In this document: positions 28,260 through 37,827 of the stretch, piece after piece
Numbering within the stretch: position 1 is the first letter of the stretch
How the letters are laid out: each line of letters begins with the position of its first letter
NCBI RefSeq assembly: GCF_001667945.1
Contig: NZ_LZJK01000031.1
Location: 1-64,000, forward strand
Reading direction: 5' to 3'
Source of the DNA: Mycolicibacter sinensis
GTDB lineage: Bacteria; Actinomycetota; Actinomycetes; Mycobacteriales; Mycobacteriaceae
DNA length: 64,000 nt
Position numbers and translations under genes: made by a program
The notes under the pieces: model-generated
Told to the model about the DNA's origin: nothing
Database searches by the model: none
What the model saw: only the letters and a program-made list of their open reading frames with translations

Positions 28260-29015
28260 CTACTCGGACTCGAGCGCGGCCAGCACCTCGTCGGACAGGT
28301 CCACGTTGGTCCACACGTTCTGCACGTCGTCGCTGTCTTCGAGCGCTTCGACCAGCTTGAACACCTTGCGGGCGCCCTCGACGTCGACCGGAACGCTGAC
28401 CGACGGCTGGAAGCTCGCCTCGGCCGACTCATAGTCGATGCCGGCATCGACCAGCGCGGTGCGCACCGCCACCAGATCGCCCGGCTCGGAGATCACCTCG
28501 AAGCTCTCCCCCAGGTCGTTGACGTCCTCGGCACCGGCATCGAGCACCGCCATCAGCACGTCGTCCTCGGTCAGCCCGTTCTTGTCCAGGGTGACCGTCC
28601 CCTTGCGGCTGAACAGGTAGGCGACCGAGCCGGGGTCGGCCATCTGCCCGCCGTTGCGGGTCATCGCCACCCGCACCTCGGACGCGGCCCGGTTGCGGTT
28701 GTCGGTCAGACACTCGATGAGCACCGCCACCCCGTTGGGCCCGTAGCCCTCGTAGGTGATGGTCTGGTAGTCCGCACCACCGGCTTCTTCACCGGCACCG
28801 CGCTTGCGGGCCCGCTCGATGTTGTCGTTGGGCACCGAGTTCTTCTTGGCCTTCTGGATGGCGTCATACAACGTCGGATTGCCCGACGGGTCCCCGCCAC
28901 CGACGCGGGCTGCGACCTCGATGTTTTTGATCAACCGGGCGAAGTTCTTGCCGCGGCGTGCGTCGATGACGGCCTTCTTGTGCTTGGTGGTGGCCCACTT
29001 GGAATGGCCGCTCAT
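28260..29015 (-). CDS. YebC/PmpR family DNA-binding (or translation-associated) protein
   Basis: 251 aa beginning [23 protein letters not shown], the unmistakable N-terminus of the family. Also [17 protein letters not shown] and [20 protein letters not shown]. Annotated as a transcriptional regulator; recent work links YebC proteins to relief of ribosome stalling. In mycobacteria it sits upstream of ruvC, as here (Rv2603c position). Length exactly as in M. tuberculosis. Confidence 0.95.
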   Translation of the reverse strand: MSGHSKWATTKHKKAVIDARRGKNFARLIKNIEVAARVGGGDPSGNPTLYDAIQKAKKNSVPNDNIERARKRGAGEEAGGADYQTITYEGYGPNGVAVLIECLTDNRNRAASEVRVAMTRNGGQMADPGSVAYLFSRKGTVTLDKNGLTEDDVLMAVLDAGAEDVNDLGESFEVISEPGDLVAVRTALVDAGIDYESAEASFQPSVSVPVDVEGARKVFKLVEALEDSDDVQNVWTNVDLSDEVLAALESE

Positions 29016-29057
29016 GCACTACCTCTTCTTCTCGCTCGCAAAGTCAGCCTGATGAGT

Positions 29058-32000
29058 CTACGCGTGCACCCCCAGCAGCCCGAGGTGGCGCAGGTCGGCG
29101 ACGTACTTGAGGATCAGCGCCTCAGACAGGTGCGGCACATCGCGGGACTCGCCGATCTGGGCCTGTTGCACCGCGGCGCGAAACTTCCCGGCGGGCGCGT
29201 GCCGGCCCGACACCGGCTCCGGGTGGGCGTAGGCGTCCAGCAGCGGCAGCACCGAATTCTTGCGCTCGTGCTCCGGCAGCGCCTGCATCGCGGTTTCGAA
29301 CCGGGCCAGCCAATCGGCGTAGTCGTCGATCCGCTCGATCGGCTGGCCGTCGGCGATCAGCCAGTCGACGAACGTGTCCAGCGAGATGCCGTCGTCGTAG
29401 GTGTTGAGCACGTTGTAGGTGTGGAACCCAGCGGTGCTGCGCTCGCCGAGGGTGGTGATCGCCTCGGCGGTGAAATCGGCGGGCAGCCCGTCGTAGTGGG
29501 CCCGCTGCCGGTTACCGGCGGCGTCAAGCTGATAGAACGATCGCGGGGCGATTCCGGTGACCAGCAGGCTCAACATCAGCCGGGTGAACATGTCGGTCAC
29601 GTTGAGCTGCCCGGAAAAGCGACTGTGCGCCAGGATCATGTCCGACCGGAACACCGCCACACCCAACCCGCACACGTCGTGCGCCTCGGCCAGCAGCACC
29701 TCCCCGGCCCACTTGCTGGTGGCGTACCCGCCGGCGTAGGAGCTGTCCAGCGACCGCGCCGGGCTGGCCTGCCGCACGTCGATGTCCTCGCCGACGAAAC
29801 TGCCGTCGGGCAGCGCGGTCACCGCGACCGTGGACAGGTAGGTGACCGGCTTGAGTCGGGTGCTCAGGGCCAGTTTGACGATCTCGCCGGTGCCGACCAC
29901 ATTGGGACCGAACAGCTGGCTATACGGCAGGACGTGGTTGACCATGGCCGCGGCGTGCACGATCTGATCCACCGAGCCCGCCAGCCGGGCCCAGGTAGCG
30001 GTGTCCAGGCCCAGATTCTCCGCTGCCAGATCCCCGGCCAGCACTTCCAGGTGCTGATCGGCCAGGGCGCGGAAGTGGTCGCACAACTCGGCGTCGCCGG
30101 TGTCGATGGCCGCCTCGATGCGTTGCCGGGCCGCGTCCGGGTCGGCGCCACGCACGATGCAGATCAGCGTGCCGCCGCGCGGCGCCAGCCGTTGCAGCCA
30201 CTCCAGGCACAAGAAGCGCCCGAGGTACCCGTTGGCGCCGGTGAGCAGCACCGTGTTGGCCTCACCCGCCGCTGCGGCCAGGCCGGGCGCGGCGGCCAGC
30301 GTTGCGGCGTCGATGAGTTTGTCCAGGCTCAAGTCCGCCGCCCGGGCCACGGTGGCACCCCGGCCGTGCACCGAGGCGAACGTCGGCCGGCTGCCGTGGG
30401 CCGAATCGCGTTGCCCGTCAACGTATCCAGCGATTGCGGCCAGTGTCGCGGTAGGGCTGACGATGGTCTGCACCGGCACGTCGATGGCGAAGATTCCCTC
30501 CAGCAGGGTGGCGAAGGAAAACGCCGAAAGCGAATCGCCGCCCAGGTCAATGAATTTGGCGTCTGCATCGAATGACGCGTCATCGGCGGGCAGTCCCAGG
30601 GTAGCGGCCGCGGCGCGGCGCACGGTATCGATCGTCGGCCGCTCGCCGGCTTCGGCCCGCAGCCGCTCGAGCTGGTCGTCCTGGCCGGCCGCGAGTTGGT
30701 CGTAAAGGGCGTTGAGCTGCTCGCTGTAGCGTGCGGTCAGCGCCGGCCGCAGCAATTTGCCGACTCCCGACAGCAGCCCGTTGTCGCGGGTGAACGGATT
30801 CGTTTCGAGCAGGAAATCCCGCGGTACCTCATAGGCGTTCAGCTCGGCGTCGGCGGCGATCTGCTGCAGCGACCCGGCGATCAGCGCGCGCGCGTCACCG
30901 TCACCGACGGCGTCGGCGTTCGGCACGATCACCGCGAGCAGAAAGGGCTGCTCACTGGACCCGTACAGGAAGATCTGCCGGATATAGGGGCTGGTGGAGT
31001 AGGTGGCCTCCAGTCGCGACACCGCCACGAACTCGCCCTGCGAGAGCTTGATGACGTTGTTGCTGCGGTCCAGATAGACCAGGTGATCGGGGCCGATCTC
31101 GGCCATGATGTCGCCGGTCTTGTAGTAGCCGTCCTCGTCGAAGATCTGCGCGGTCAGTTCGGGATGGCGGTAATAGCCCGGAATCAGCAGCTCCGACTTG
31201 AGGTAGAGCTCACCACGCGGATACGGCCGGTCGGTGGTGAAGTATTCCAGTTCGGGCACATCGACCAGCTTGTAGTCGGTCACCGGCGGGCGTTTGATGA
31301 TCCCGTTGCGCATGATGCCGCCGCCGGTCTCGGTGGAGCCGTAACCGTCGCTGACGGCGATGTCGAGCATGGATTCCATGAAGGCGTGCACCGTCTTCGA
31401 CAGCGGCGCGCTGCCGCACATCGCCGAGATCACCCGCCCGCCCAGAAACTCTTCGCGCAGTTCGGTTTTCACCTCGGTGGCCAGCTCATCCGCGCCGCGC
31501 CCACCGGTAGGCCGCTGATCTAGCTCTTTGCGGTAGCGCCGGTAGATCATGTCGCACACCCGCGGAACCAGGTTCAGCCCGGTGGGGCGTACCAGCGTGA
31601 TGTCGTCGAACAGGGTGGACATGTCGCTTTTGGCGGCGAAGTAGCCGGTGCCGCCGGCGGCCAGTGTGGCGATCAACCACTCCAGACCGAACACGTGCGA
31701 CAGCGGCATGTACTGCAGGTGGATCGCCGGGATCGGCTGGCCCACATCCACCGACGGGCCGCGGGGCCGCTGCCAGATGCTGGTCATCATGTCGGTGGTG
31801 TACATGGCGCCCTTGGGGGTGCCGGTGCTGCCGGAGGTGTAGATCAGGGTCGCCAGCGGGTTGTCCCCGGCGGCCGGGATGAAGGGCGGGGCCGGCGCCA
31901 GAGTGCTGCCGCTCTCTAGCTCGTCGGACAGCGGCACCACGTCCAGGGCCCGCCCGGCCGCGACCAGCCGGGCGGTGCCGGCCTGGAAACGCGCACGCTG

Positions 32001-32600
32001 GTCGTCGTCGGCGGCGTTGTAGTCGAACACCACCAGCCGCCGGATCGACGGTGACCCGAGCACCACGTCGACGGCGGTGTCCAGCGATTCGACGCTGGTG
32101 GCGAAGATGTGCGGCTCGGTCTCGGCGACGATGGGCGCCAACTGGGCGGCGGTCGAGCTGGTTTGCAGCGGCACGAACACCGCGCCCGAGCGCGCGCACG
32201 CCAGCGTGATCACCGCGTAGCCGACGCTGGTGAACCCCAGCACCGCCACCCGGTCGCCGGGGCCGAATCCGGGCACCACCGACCGCCACGCCGTGGCCAG
32301 GGCGGCGACCCGGTCACCGAGCTGCCGGTAGCTGATGGTGTCGAAGCCGGCCAGCAGTGTGGTGGTGTTGCGGCCGCTGGCTTCACTGCGGGTGACTTCC
32401 CGCGCCCGTTGGCCCAGCGCCGGGCGATCGGCGTAGCCACGCAGATAGGTGTCGATGACTTCCCAGAGCCGTAGCCCCGGTCGGTGGGCGGCGTCGGTGA
32501 TCGCCGGCGAGGGCGCCGCGGCCCGAAACTGGGGATCGGTCCGGTTCAGCGTGTCGATGCGGTACGACAGGCGCTGTTGGCGGTCGGCTCCGGCGGTCAT
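29058..32600 (-). CDS. car: Carboxylic acid reductase (adenylation-PCP-reductase)
   Basis: 1180 aa from ATG at 32598-32600 (MTAGADRQQRLSYRIDTL), chosen because family members start at this point; a GTG at 32652-32654 would add 18 residues. Domains: AMP-binding (about 40-640, with TLIYTSGSTGTPKGAMY and GYGSTETGG), peptidyl carrier (about 640-740, phosphopantetheine Ser in DLGGDSLSAFS), and NAD(P)H reductase (about 770-1180, with VLLTGANGYLGRFLCLEWL and catalytic Tyr/Lys in YATSKWAGE). Reduces fatty or aromatic acids to aldehydes. Related to FadD9. Lies between yebC (42 bp) and pdxT (54 bp) in the same direction. Confidence 0.95.
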   Translation of the reverse strand: MTAGADRQQRLSYRIDTLNRTDPQFRAAAPSPAITDAAHRPGLRLWEVIDTYLRGYADRPALGQRAREVTRSEASGRNTTTLLAGFDTISYRQLGDRVAALATAWRSVVPGFGPGDRVAVLGFTSVGYAVITLACARSGAVFVPLQTSSTAAQLAPIVAETEPHIFATSVESLDTAVDVVLGSPSIRRLVVFDYNAADDDQRARFQAGTARLVAAGRALDVVPLSDELESGSTLAPAPPFIPAAGDNPLATLIYTSGSTGTPKGAMYTTDMMTSIWQRPRGPSVDVGQPIPAIHLQYMPLSHVFGLEWLIATLAAGGTGYFAAKSDMSTLFDDITLVRPTGLNLVPRVCDMIYRRYRKELDQRPTGGRGADELATEVKTELREEFLGGRVISAMCGSAPLSKTVHAFMESMLDIAVSDGYGSTETGGGIMRNGIIKRPPVTDYKLVDVPELEYFTTDRPYPRGELYLKSELLIPGYYRHPELTAQIFDEDGYYKTGDIMAEIGPDHLVYLDRSNNVIKLSQGEFVAVSRLEATYSTSPYIRQIFLYGSSEQPFLLAVIVPNADAVGDGDARALIAGSLQQIAADAELNAYEVPRDFLLETNPFTRDNGLLSGVGKLLRPALTARYSEQLNALYDQLAAGQDDQLERLRAEAGERPTIDTVRRAAAATLGLPADDASFDADAKFIDLGGDSLSAFSFATLLEGIFAIDVPVQTIVSPTATLAAIAGYVDGQRDSAHGSRPTFASVHGRGATVARAADLSLDKLIDAATLAAAPGLAAAAGEANTVLLTGANGYLGRFLCLEWLQRLAPRGGTLICIVRGADPDAARQRIEAAIDTGDAELCDHFRALADQHLEVLAGDLAAENLGLDTATWARLAGSVDQIVHAAAMVNHVLPYSQLFGPNVVGTGEIVKLALSTRLKPVTYLSTVAVTALPDGSFVGEDIDVRQASPARSLDSSYAGGYATSKWAGEVLLAEAHDVCGLGVAVFRSDMILAHSRFSGQLNVTDMFTRLMLSLLVTGIAPRSFYQLDAAGNRQRAHYDGLPADFTAEAITTLGERSTAGFHTYNVLNTYDDGISLDTFVDWLIADGQPIERIDDYADWLARFETAMQALPEHERKNSVLPLLDAYAHPEPVSGRHAPAGKFRAAVQQAQIGESRDVPHLSEALILKYVADLRHLGLLGVHA

Positions 32601-32654
32601 GGCGGGCGAGATACCCGCTGGCGGGCGCGCAGAAACGGCCTGCCGGTCAGGCAC

Positions 32655-33251
32655 TCAACGGTGTTCGTTGACGATGTCGACGAACAACCGGTGGATCCGG
32701 CGATCGCCGGTCACCTCCGGGTGAAACGAGGTAGCTAGCACCGCGCCGTGGCGCACCGCAACCGGATGCCCGGCAGCCTCCGCCAGCACCTGCACCCCGG
32801 GCCCGACCCGCTCCACCCAGGGCGCCCGGATGAATACCGCATGCACCGGATCCTTTAGGCCGGTGAACGCCACGTCACCTTCGAAGGAATCGACCTGCCG
32901 ACCGAAAGCGTTGCGCCGCACCGTCATATCGATCCCCGACAACGGGATGGCGGCGCGCCCCTGCGCGCCGGCATCGACGATCTCGGCGGCCAGCAGGATC
33001 ATGCCCGCGCAGGACCCGTAGGCCGGCATCCCGTCGGCCAGCCGGGCTCGCAGCGGATCGATCAGCTCCAGCTCGCGCAGCAGGTGACTCATGGTGGTCG
33101 ACTCGCCCCCGGGAATCAGCAGGGCATCGACGGCGTCGAGTTCCGCGCGACGACGCACCGGCACCGCCTCGGCGCCGACGGCACGCAGGGCGGCCAGGTG
33201 TTCGCGGACGTCGCCCTGCAGCGCGAGCACACCGACCTGCGGGCCGCTCAC
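32655..33251 (-). CDS. pdxT: Pyridoxal 5'-phosphate synthase glutaminase subunit PdxT
   Basis: 198 aa, GTG or ATG-type start ([26 protein letters not shown]). Class I glutaminase triad: Cys in [11 protein letters not shown] (about residue 80), His and Glu in FHPEVTGD (about 175-177), plus the PdxT loop [10 protein letters not shown]. Supplies ammonia to PdxS. It overlaps the tesB stop by 4 bp. Confidence 0.96.
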   Translation of the reverse strand: MSGPQVGVLALQGDVREHLAALRAVGAEAVPVRRRAELDAVDALLIPGGESTTMSHLLRELELIDPLRARLADGMPAYGSCAGMILLAAEIVDAGAQGRAAIPLSGIDMTVRRNAFGRQVDSFEGDVAFTGLKDPVHAVFIRAPWVERVGPGVQVLAEAAGHPVAVRHGAVLATSFHPEVTGDRRIHRLFVDIVNEHR

Positions 33252-34093
33252 TGCTCGGTCGGCTGATATCCGGACGGGAAGCGGGTCAGCCCCTCCTGCA
33301 TGACGGCGGCCACCATGTCTCCGGCTCGGTTGTAGATCTTGCCCTGAGTCAGGGCCCGGCCGGCACCCGCCGACGGCGAGGACTGGTCATAGAGCAGCCA
33401 TTCGTCGGCCCGGAAGGGGCGCATGAACCACATCGCGTGGTCCAGCGACGCCACCTGCAGGTGGTCACGCTCGGCCGGGTGAATCGACCAGGAGGTGCCC
33501 AGCAGGGTCAGGTCGCTCATGTAGGCCAGCGCGCAGATGTGCAGCACCGGATCGTCGGGTAGCCGGTCGCGATGGCGGAACCACACCTGCTGCTCGGCGA
33601 CTTTGCCCGGAATGTGCGGTAGCTGCGCGCGGGGCACCTTGCGCAGATCCCACTCGGCGAACGCCTTGAAGCCCGCGTCGTCGAAGGCCTTCATGCTGGC
33701 AATGTCGGGCAGATCCTTGGGATCGGGTGCGTCGGGCATCAAGTCCTGGTGGGTAATGCCTTGCTGCGCGGTCTGAAACGACGCCGACATGTTGAAGATG
33801 GTTTCGCCATGCTGCACCGCGTTGACCCGCCGGGTGCAGAAGGAACCGCCGTCGCGCACCCGCTCGACGATGAACACCGTGGGCGCCCGGGCGTCGCCGG
33901 GGCGCAGGAAGTAGCCGTGCAGCGAGTGGACCTGAAAACGCGGGTCCACGGTGCGGACCGCCGATACCAGCGCCTGACCGGCGACGTGCCCGCCGAAGGT
34001 GCGCTGGTGGTCAGCGGAGAGCGGACTGAACACGCTTCCGCGGTAGATGTTGACCTCGAGTTGTTCGAGATCGAGGATCTCTTCGATCGCCAC
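33248..34093 (-). CDS. tesB: Acyl-CoA thioesterase II
   Basis: 281 aa double-hotdog protein ([22 protein letters not shown]). Has [19 protein letters not shown] in the first hotdog, with the family's Asp/Thr/Gln catalytic network in [21 protein letters not shown]. Hydrolyses medium/long-chain acyl-CoA. It is placed between pdxS and pdxT, the Rv2604c-Rv2606c arrangement of M. tuberculosis. Start 9 bp after the pdxS stop. Confidence 0.94.
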   Translation of the reverse strand: MAIEEILDLEQLEVNIYRGSVFSPLSADHQRTFGGHVAGQALVSAVRTVDPRFQVHSLHGYFLRPGDARAPTVFIVERVRDGGSFCTRRVNAVQHGETIFNMSASFQTAQQGITHQDLMPDAPDPKDLPDIASMKAFDDAGFKAFAEWDLRKVPRAQLPHIPGKVAEQQVWFRHRDRLPDDPVLHICALAYMSDLTLLGTSWSIHPAERDHLQVASLDHAMWFMRPFRADEWLLYDQSSPSAGAGRALTQGKIYNRAGDMVAAVMQEGLTRFPSGYQPTEQ

Positions 34094-34102
34094 AGAGGTT
34101 TT

Positions 34103-35020
34103 CTACCAGCCGCGCTCGGCCAACCGGTGCGGCGCTGCGATGTCCTCGACGTTGATGCCGACCATCGCTTCGCCCAGCCCGCGCGAGACCCGGGCCAGCA
34201 CGTCCGGGTCGTCGTGGAAGGTGGTGGCTTTGACGATGGCGGCCGCCCGGGCGGCCGGATCACCGGACTTGAAGATGCCGGAGCCGACGAACACGCCTTC
34301 GGCGCCGAGCTGCATCATCATCGCCGCATCGGCGGGCGTGGCGATGCCGCCGGCGGTGAACAGCGTCACCGGCAGCTTGCCGGCCTTGGCGACTTCGGCG
34401 ACCAGTTCGTAGGGGGCCTGCAGTTCCTTTGCCGCGACGAACAATTCGTCTTCGGAGAGCGACGTGAGCCGGCGGATCTCGCCGCCGATGGCACGCATGT
34501 GGGTGGTGGCATTGGAGACGTCTCCGGTTCCGGCCTCACCCTTGGAGCGGATCATCGCCGCGCCCTCGGTGATGCGGCGCAGCGCCTCGCCCAGATTGGT
34601 CGCCCCGCACACGAACGGGACGGTGAAACGCCACTTGTCGATGTGGTGGCTGTAGTCGGCCGGGGTGAGCACCTCCGACTCGTCGATGTAGTCCACCCCG
34701 AGGCTCTGCAGGATCTGCGCTTCGACGAAGTGCCCGATGCGTGCCTTGGCCATCACCGGGATGGTCACCGCGGCGATGATGGATTCGATCATGTCCGGGT
34801 CGCTCATCCGCGATACCCCGCCCTGGGCACGGATGTCGGCCGGCACCCGCTCCAGCGCCATCACCGCGACGGCGCCGGCGCCCTCGGCGATGCGGGCCTG
34901 CTCGGGGGTGACGACGTCCATGATGACGCCGCCCTTGAGCATCTCGGCCATGCCGCGCTTGACCCGCGCCGTTCCGGTCTGCCCGCCGGGTGCCGAGCCG
35001 TTCTGCGCCGCGCTGTCCAC
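34103..35020 (-). CDS. pdxS: Pyridoxal 5'-phosphate synthase lyase subunit PdxS
   Basis: 305 aa, GTG start. TIM barrel with [23 protein letters not shown] near the N-terminus, the ribose-phosphate Schiff-base Lys in [14 protein letters not shown][12 protein letters not shown] region, and [25 protein letters not shown] at the C-terminus. Makes PLP from ribose 5-phosphate, glyceraldehyde 3-phosphate and ammonia. First gene of the pdxS-tesB-pdxT-car run. Confidence 0.96.
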   Translation of the reverse strand: MDSAAQNGSAPGGQTGTARVKRGMAEMLKGGVIMDVVTPEQARIAEGAGAVAVMALERVPADIRAQGGVSRMSDPDMIESIIAAVTIPVMAKARIGHFVEAQILQSLGVDYIDESEVLTPADYSHHIDKWRFTVPFVCGATNLGEALRRITEGAAMIRSKGEAGTGDVSNATTHMRAIGGEIRRLTSLSEDELFVAAKELQAPYELVAEVAKAGKLPVTLFTAGGIATPADAAMMMQLGAEGVFVGSGIFKSGDPAARAAAIVKATTFHDDPDVLARVSRGLGEAMVGINVEDIAAPHRLAERGW

Positions 35021-35089
35021 TGAATGCTTCTCCTCGCTCGTGATACTCGCCCAGTGTAGTGGGCGCCCGCCAGCCGATTTTCTCCCTCG

Positions 35090-35791
35090 TTAGTCCAGCG
35101 GCGCGAAGACCGGCCCCGGCGGCGGCGGAGCGGCGACCAACGCCGGTAGCACGAAAACCCGCACGTATCGGCGGACCTGGTCGGGGTCGTCGACGCCGGG
35201 AATCAGCCGCAGCAACAAGCCGAGGGCCACCGACAGCACGAAATGGGCGGCGTCACCGGGGCGAAGGCCGGCGCGCAGGAAGGTCCCCGCCTGCTGGAAT
35301 CCGATTTCGAACTGCCCGGCGAGCACCTCGCCCAGCGTCGCCGACCGGGCGATCAGGGCGGCGACGTTGCCCTCGTCGGTGTGCTCGGAGATCACCCGCA
35401 GCAGCGGGTCCTGGCCGACCTCGGTGGCCACGATCACCAGCGACTCGGTCACCAGGACGCCGGGGTCATACGACGGTCCCGGCGTCGCCTCTCCTCCGTC
35501 GAGCCTCACCGAACCACCGGGGTCGTCGGTGGCCTGAACCCGGGTGGCGATCTCGGCCATCTTGCGCACCGCCACCCGCACCACCAACGCGTCGAGCAGC
35601 TCATCGCGGGTGGCGAAGTGGCGGTAGATCACCGCCCGGGTGTAGCCGGCTTCGCGGGCGATGACCTGCATGGTCGAGGTCCGGTAGCCACGCTGGGCAA
35701 ACGAACGCTCCGCAGCGTCGAGCAACAATTCCCGGGCGTGCTCAGGCGGGTTGCCGCCGCCGGGCGGCCGGCCGCGGCGGCGTGCCGTCAT
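35090..35791 (-). CDS. TetR family transcriptional regulator
   Basis: 233 aa. Arg-rich N-terminus (TARRRGRPPGGGN), then an HTH (about 20-65) reading LLDAAERSFAQRGYRTSTMQVIAREAGYTRAVIYRHF with typical YxHF end. The C-terminal ligand domain is not diagnostic. Divergent from the Coq4-like gene across a 103-bp gap that contains a palindrome, so it probably represses itself and that gene. Confidence 0.92.
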   Translation of the reverse strand: MTARRRGRPPGGGNPPEHARELLLDAAERSFAQRGYRTSTMQVIAREAGYTRAVIYRHFATRDELLDALVVRVAVRKMAEIATRVQATDDPGGSVRLDGGEATPGPSYDPGVLVTESLVIVATEVGQDPLLRVISEHTDEGNVAALIARSATLGEVLAGQFEIGFQQAGTFLRAGLRPGDAAHFVLSVALGLLLRLIPGVDDPDQVRRYVRVFVLPALVAAPPPPGPVFAPLD

Positions 35792-35806
35792 TGCGGTCTC
35801 CGGAAT

Positions 35807-35828
35807 ATATGGACATGTGCGTCCATAT
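35807..35828. promoter_or_regulatory. Palindromic operator candidate between tetR and coq4-like genes
   Basis: ATATGGAC (35807-35814) and GTCCATAT (35821-35828) are perfect inverted arms with a 6-bp spacer. A further TTGGAC half-site begins at about 35837. The site is 15 bp from the TetR start. Dimension and placement fit a TetR dimer site. Confidence 0.65.
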
Positions 35829-35894
35829 GTCTATTATTGGACGTGGTGCACTCCGTAGTGCCTTCGCTTGCGTATCCGATGAAGGGATCGTCGC

Positions 35895-36677
35895 ATGGCT
35901 GCAGCGTTCACCGGCGTACCCGAGCACCGGGATTGGCCGGCCGTGTTCGGCTCCTGGCGGCTGCTGACCAACCCCGGCAAGAACGGCGGGTCGGCCTTCG
36001 AGCTGATCGTGGGCCTGGCGGCCCCGATCCTGGCCCGCAGCTACCACCAGTTGCGGGCACATCCCAACGGTCGGCGGCTGTTCGCCGAGAAGCCGGATCT
36101 GTTGGCGCTGCTCGGCGACGACGACTATCTGGCCTCCCTCCCGGTGGGATCGCTGGGCCACGCCTACCGGTCGTTTCTGCGCACCAACCGGCTCGATGCC
36201 GGCGTCTTCGACGTCGACACCGTGATCCGGCCGGTCGCCGAGCGTCGCGGCTGGGACGACGACTTCTTCTACATGATGCGGCGCGGCACCGCCCTGCACG
36301 ACATGTTCCACACCCTGGGCGGCTACGGCCCGGACATCGGCGGCGAGTTCGGCAACCTGGGATTCCACTGCGGGCAGATGGAGCCCTCCGGTGCCCTGAA
36401 GGCGCTGACCCTCGGGCTGCTCGGACCCCTCATCCCGGCCTCGCCGCGGCGCAAGATCCGTTACTTCCGGGAAGCCGTCCGCCGCGGTCAGCGCGCCGAT
36501 AACCTGATGGCGGCCCCGTATGAAGAGCTGCTGGACCGGCCGCTCAACGAGGTTCGGGAGATGTTGGGCGTCATGCCGACACGCAGCGCCCACCCGGCCG
36601 GCCACATGTTCATCGGGTGGATGCCTCCGGGGATGAAGCCACCCACGCGCTGGGACTACGACGCGGACGTTGCTTGA
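35895..36677 (+). CDS. Coq4-like protein
   Basis: 260 aa. Contains the COQ4 metal motif HDxxHx11E intact: His-Asp-Met-Phe-His at about 135-139 and Glu 12 residues later (LHDMFHTLGGYGPDIGGEFG region). In eukaryotes and proteobacteria Coq4 serves ubiquinone biosynthesis, recently tied to C1 ring chemistry. Mycobacteria make menaquinone, so the substrate here must differ or be another quinoid (inference). ATG start at 35895; regulated in all likelihood by the divergent TetR. Confidence 0.88.
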   Translation: MAAAFTGVPEHRDWPAVFGSWRLLTNPGKNGGSAFELIVGLAAPILARSYHQLRAHPNGRRLFAEKPDLLALLGDDDYLASLPVGSLGHAYRSFLRTNRLDAGVFDVDTVIRPVAERRGWDDDFFYMMRRGTALHDMFHTLGGYGPDIGGEFGNLGFHCGQMEPSGALKALTLGLLGPLIPASPRRKIRYFREAVRRGQRADNLMAAPYEELLDRPLNEVREMLGVMPTRSAHPAGHMFIGWMPPGMKPPTRWDYDADVA

Positions 36678-36679
36678 GC

Positions 36680-36738
36680 GCGAGCAGTCCCAAAGCCCCA
36701 TATCGGGCTGAGGTCAGAGGCGTTCGGGAACTGCTCGC
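36680..36738. terminator. Nested hairpin between convergent coq4-like and adh genes
   Basis: GCGAGCAGT (36680-36688) pairs with ACTGCTCGC (36730-36738), and inside it AGCCC pairs with GGGCT. It fills the 70-bp gap between two convergent stops. No T-run. Probably a terminator structure. Confidence 0.4.
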
Positions 36739-36747
36739 CGGAAGGAA

Positions 36748-37770
36748 TCACATAGTCAAGACCATGCGATAGCGTGCCCGGCCCTCCGTCATGGCGGCGT
36801 AGGCCTCCGCGGCCTGGGCCAACGGCCGCTCTTCGATACGGGCCCGCACCCCCGACAGCACCGCGAAGGCCATGGTCTCCTCCACGTCGCGGGCGGTGCC
36901 CGACGGGTGGCCGATGACGCTGAGTCCCGGGCCGATCAACTGCGCCGGGGCGATCGGCAGCGCGTCGGGGGTGACCCCGATGACAACGAGCTCCCCGCGC
37001 GGCTCGAGCCCGCCAACCGTGGCGGCCATCGCCTGGGAGTTGGCCGCGGTGGCCAGCACCACCGCCGCACCCCCGAGCGCCTGCATCGCCTGGCCGACAT
37101 CGCCGGCGGTCGAGTCGATGTAGTGGTGGGCGCCCAGGGCCCGGGCGTCATCGGCGCGGGCGGCTCCGCGCGCGATCGCGATCGTCTCGAATCCCATGGC
37201 GGCGGCGAACTGCACACCCAGGTGCCCCAGACCGCCCAGGCCGAGCACCGCGACCCGGTCCCCGGCGCGTGCCCTCGTCGACCGCAGCGCATGGTAGGTG
37301 GTCACCCCGGCACACCCCATCGGCGCCGCCTCGGCGAAGGACAGTTCATCGGGGATACGCGCCAGTGCATTGGCCGGCACGGTCACCGACTCGGCGTACC
37401 CGCCCGGGTAGTGCCAGCTGGGCACCTGCCCGTTGGCGCAATGAATGAAATCGCCCTTGCGGCAAGGGATGCAGTGGTTGCAGTGCCCGCCGAACCAGCC
37501 CACCGCCACCCGGTCGCCCACCGACCAGCCCGTCACCTGCGCTCCGAGTTCGGCGATGGTGCCGGCGATTTCGTGCCCGGGCGTCAACGGCCAGCTCAGG
37601 CCGGGAAAGCCGCCATTGACGATGCCCTGATCGGTGCCGCAGACACCGCAGGCCGCCACGGCGATCCGGACCTGATTGGGCGCGGGTGCGCGGGTGTCGA
37701 CATCGACCAGGGACAGTGCCGCGCCGACGGACGGTACCTGAACTGCGCGGTGGGATGGCTTGGGATTCAC
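36748..37770 (-). CDS. Zinc-dependent alcohol dehydrogenase (MDR family)
   Basis: 340 aa. Catalytic-zinc ligands in ACGVCGTDQG (Cys) and LTPGHEIAG (His-Glu), four structural-zinc Cys in HCNHCIPCRKGDFIHC, and the Rossmann motif LGLGGLGHLGVQ. Oxidises alcohols or reduces aldehydes with NAD(P). The carboxylic acid reductase upstream in the window makes aldehydes, but the two are not in one operon. Stand-alone gene with 57 bp to the NUDIX gene. Confidence 0.94.
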   Translation of the reverse strand: MNPKPSHRAVQVPSVGAALSLVDVDTRAPAPNQVRIAVAACGVCGTDQGIVNGGFPGLSWPLTPGHEIAGTIAELGAQVTGWSVGDRVAVGWFGGHCNHCIPCRKGDFIHCANGQVPSWHYPGGYAESVTVPANALARIPDELSFAEAAPMGCAGVTTYHALRSTRARAGDRVAVLGLGGLGHLGVQFAAAMGFETIAIARGAARADDARALGAHHYIDSTAGDVGQAMQALGGAAVVLATAANSQAMAATVGGLEPRGELVVIGVTPDALPIAPAQLIGPGLSVIGHPSGTARDVEETMAFAVLSGVRARIEERPLAQAAEAYAAMTEGRARYRMVLTM

Positions 37771-37827
37771 CCGTTCAGGCTAAACGGGTCCCCCCGCCGC
37801 GACGGGGTTTTTCCCGCACCCGGGCAG

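Noticed and set aside
27717-30575. 952-aa plus-strand ORF
   Set aside because: Antisense to ruvC, yebC and car, which have clear motifs.
35742-36701. 319-aa minus-strand ORF
   Set aside because: Antisense to the Coq4-like gene, whose motif is complete.
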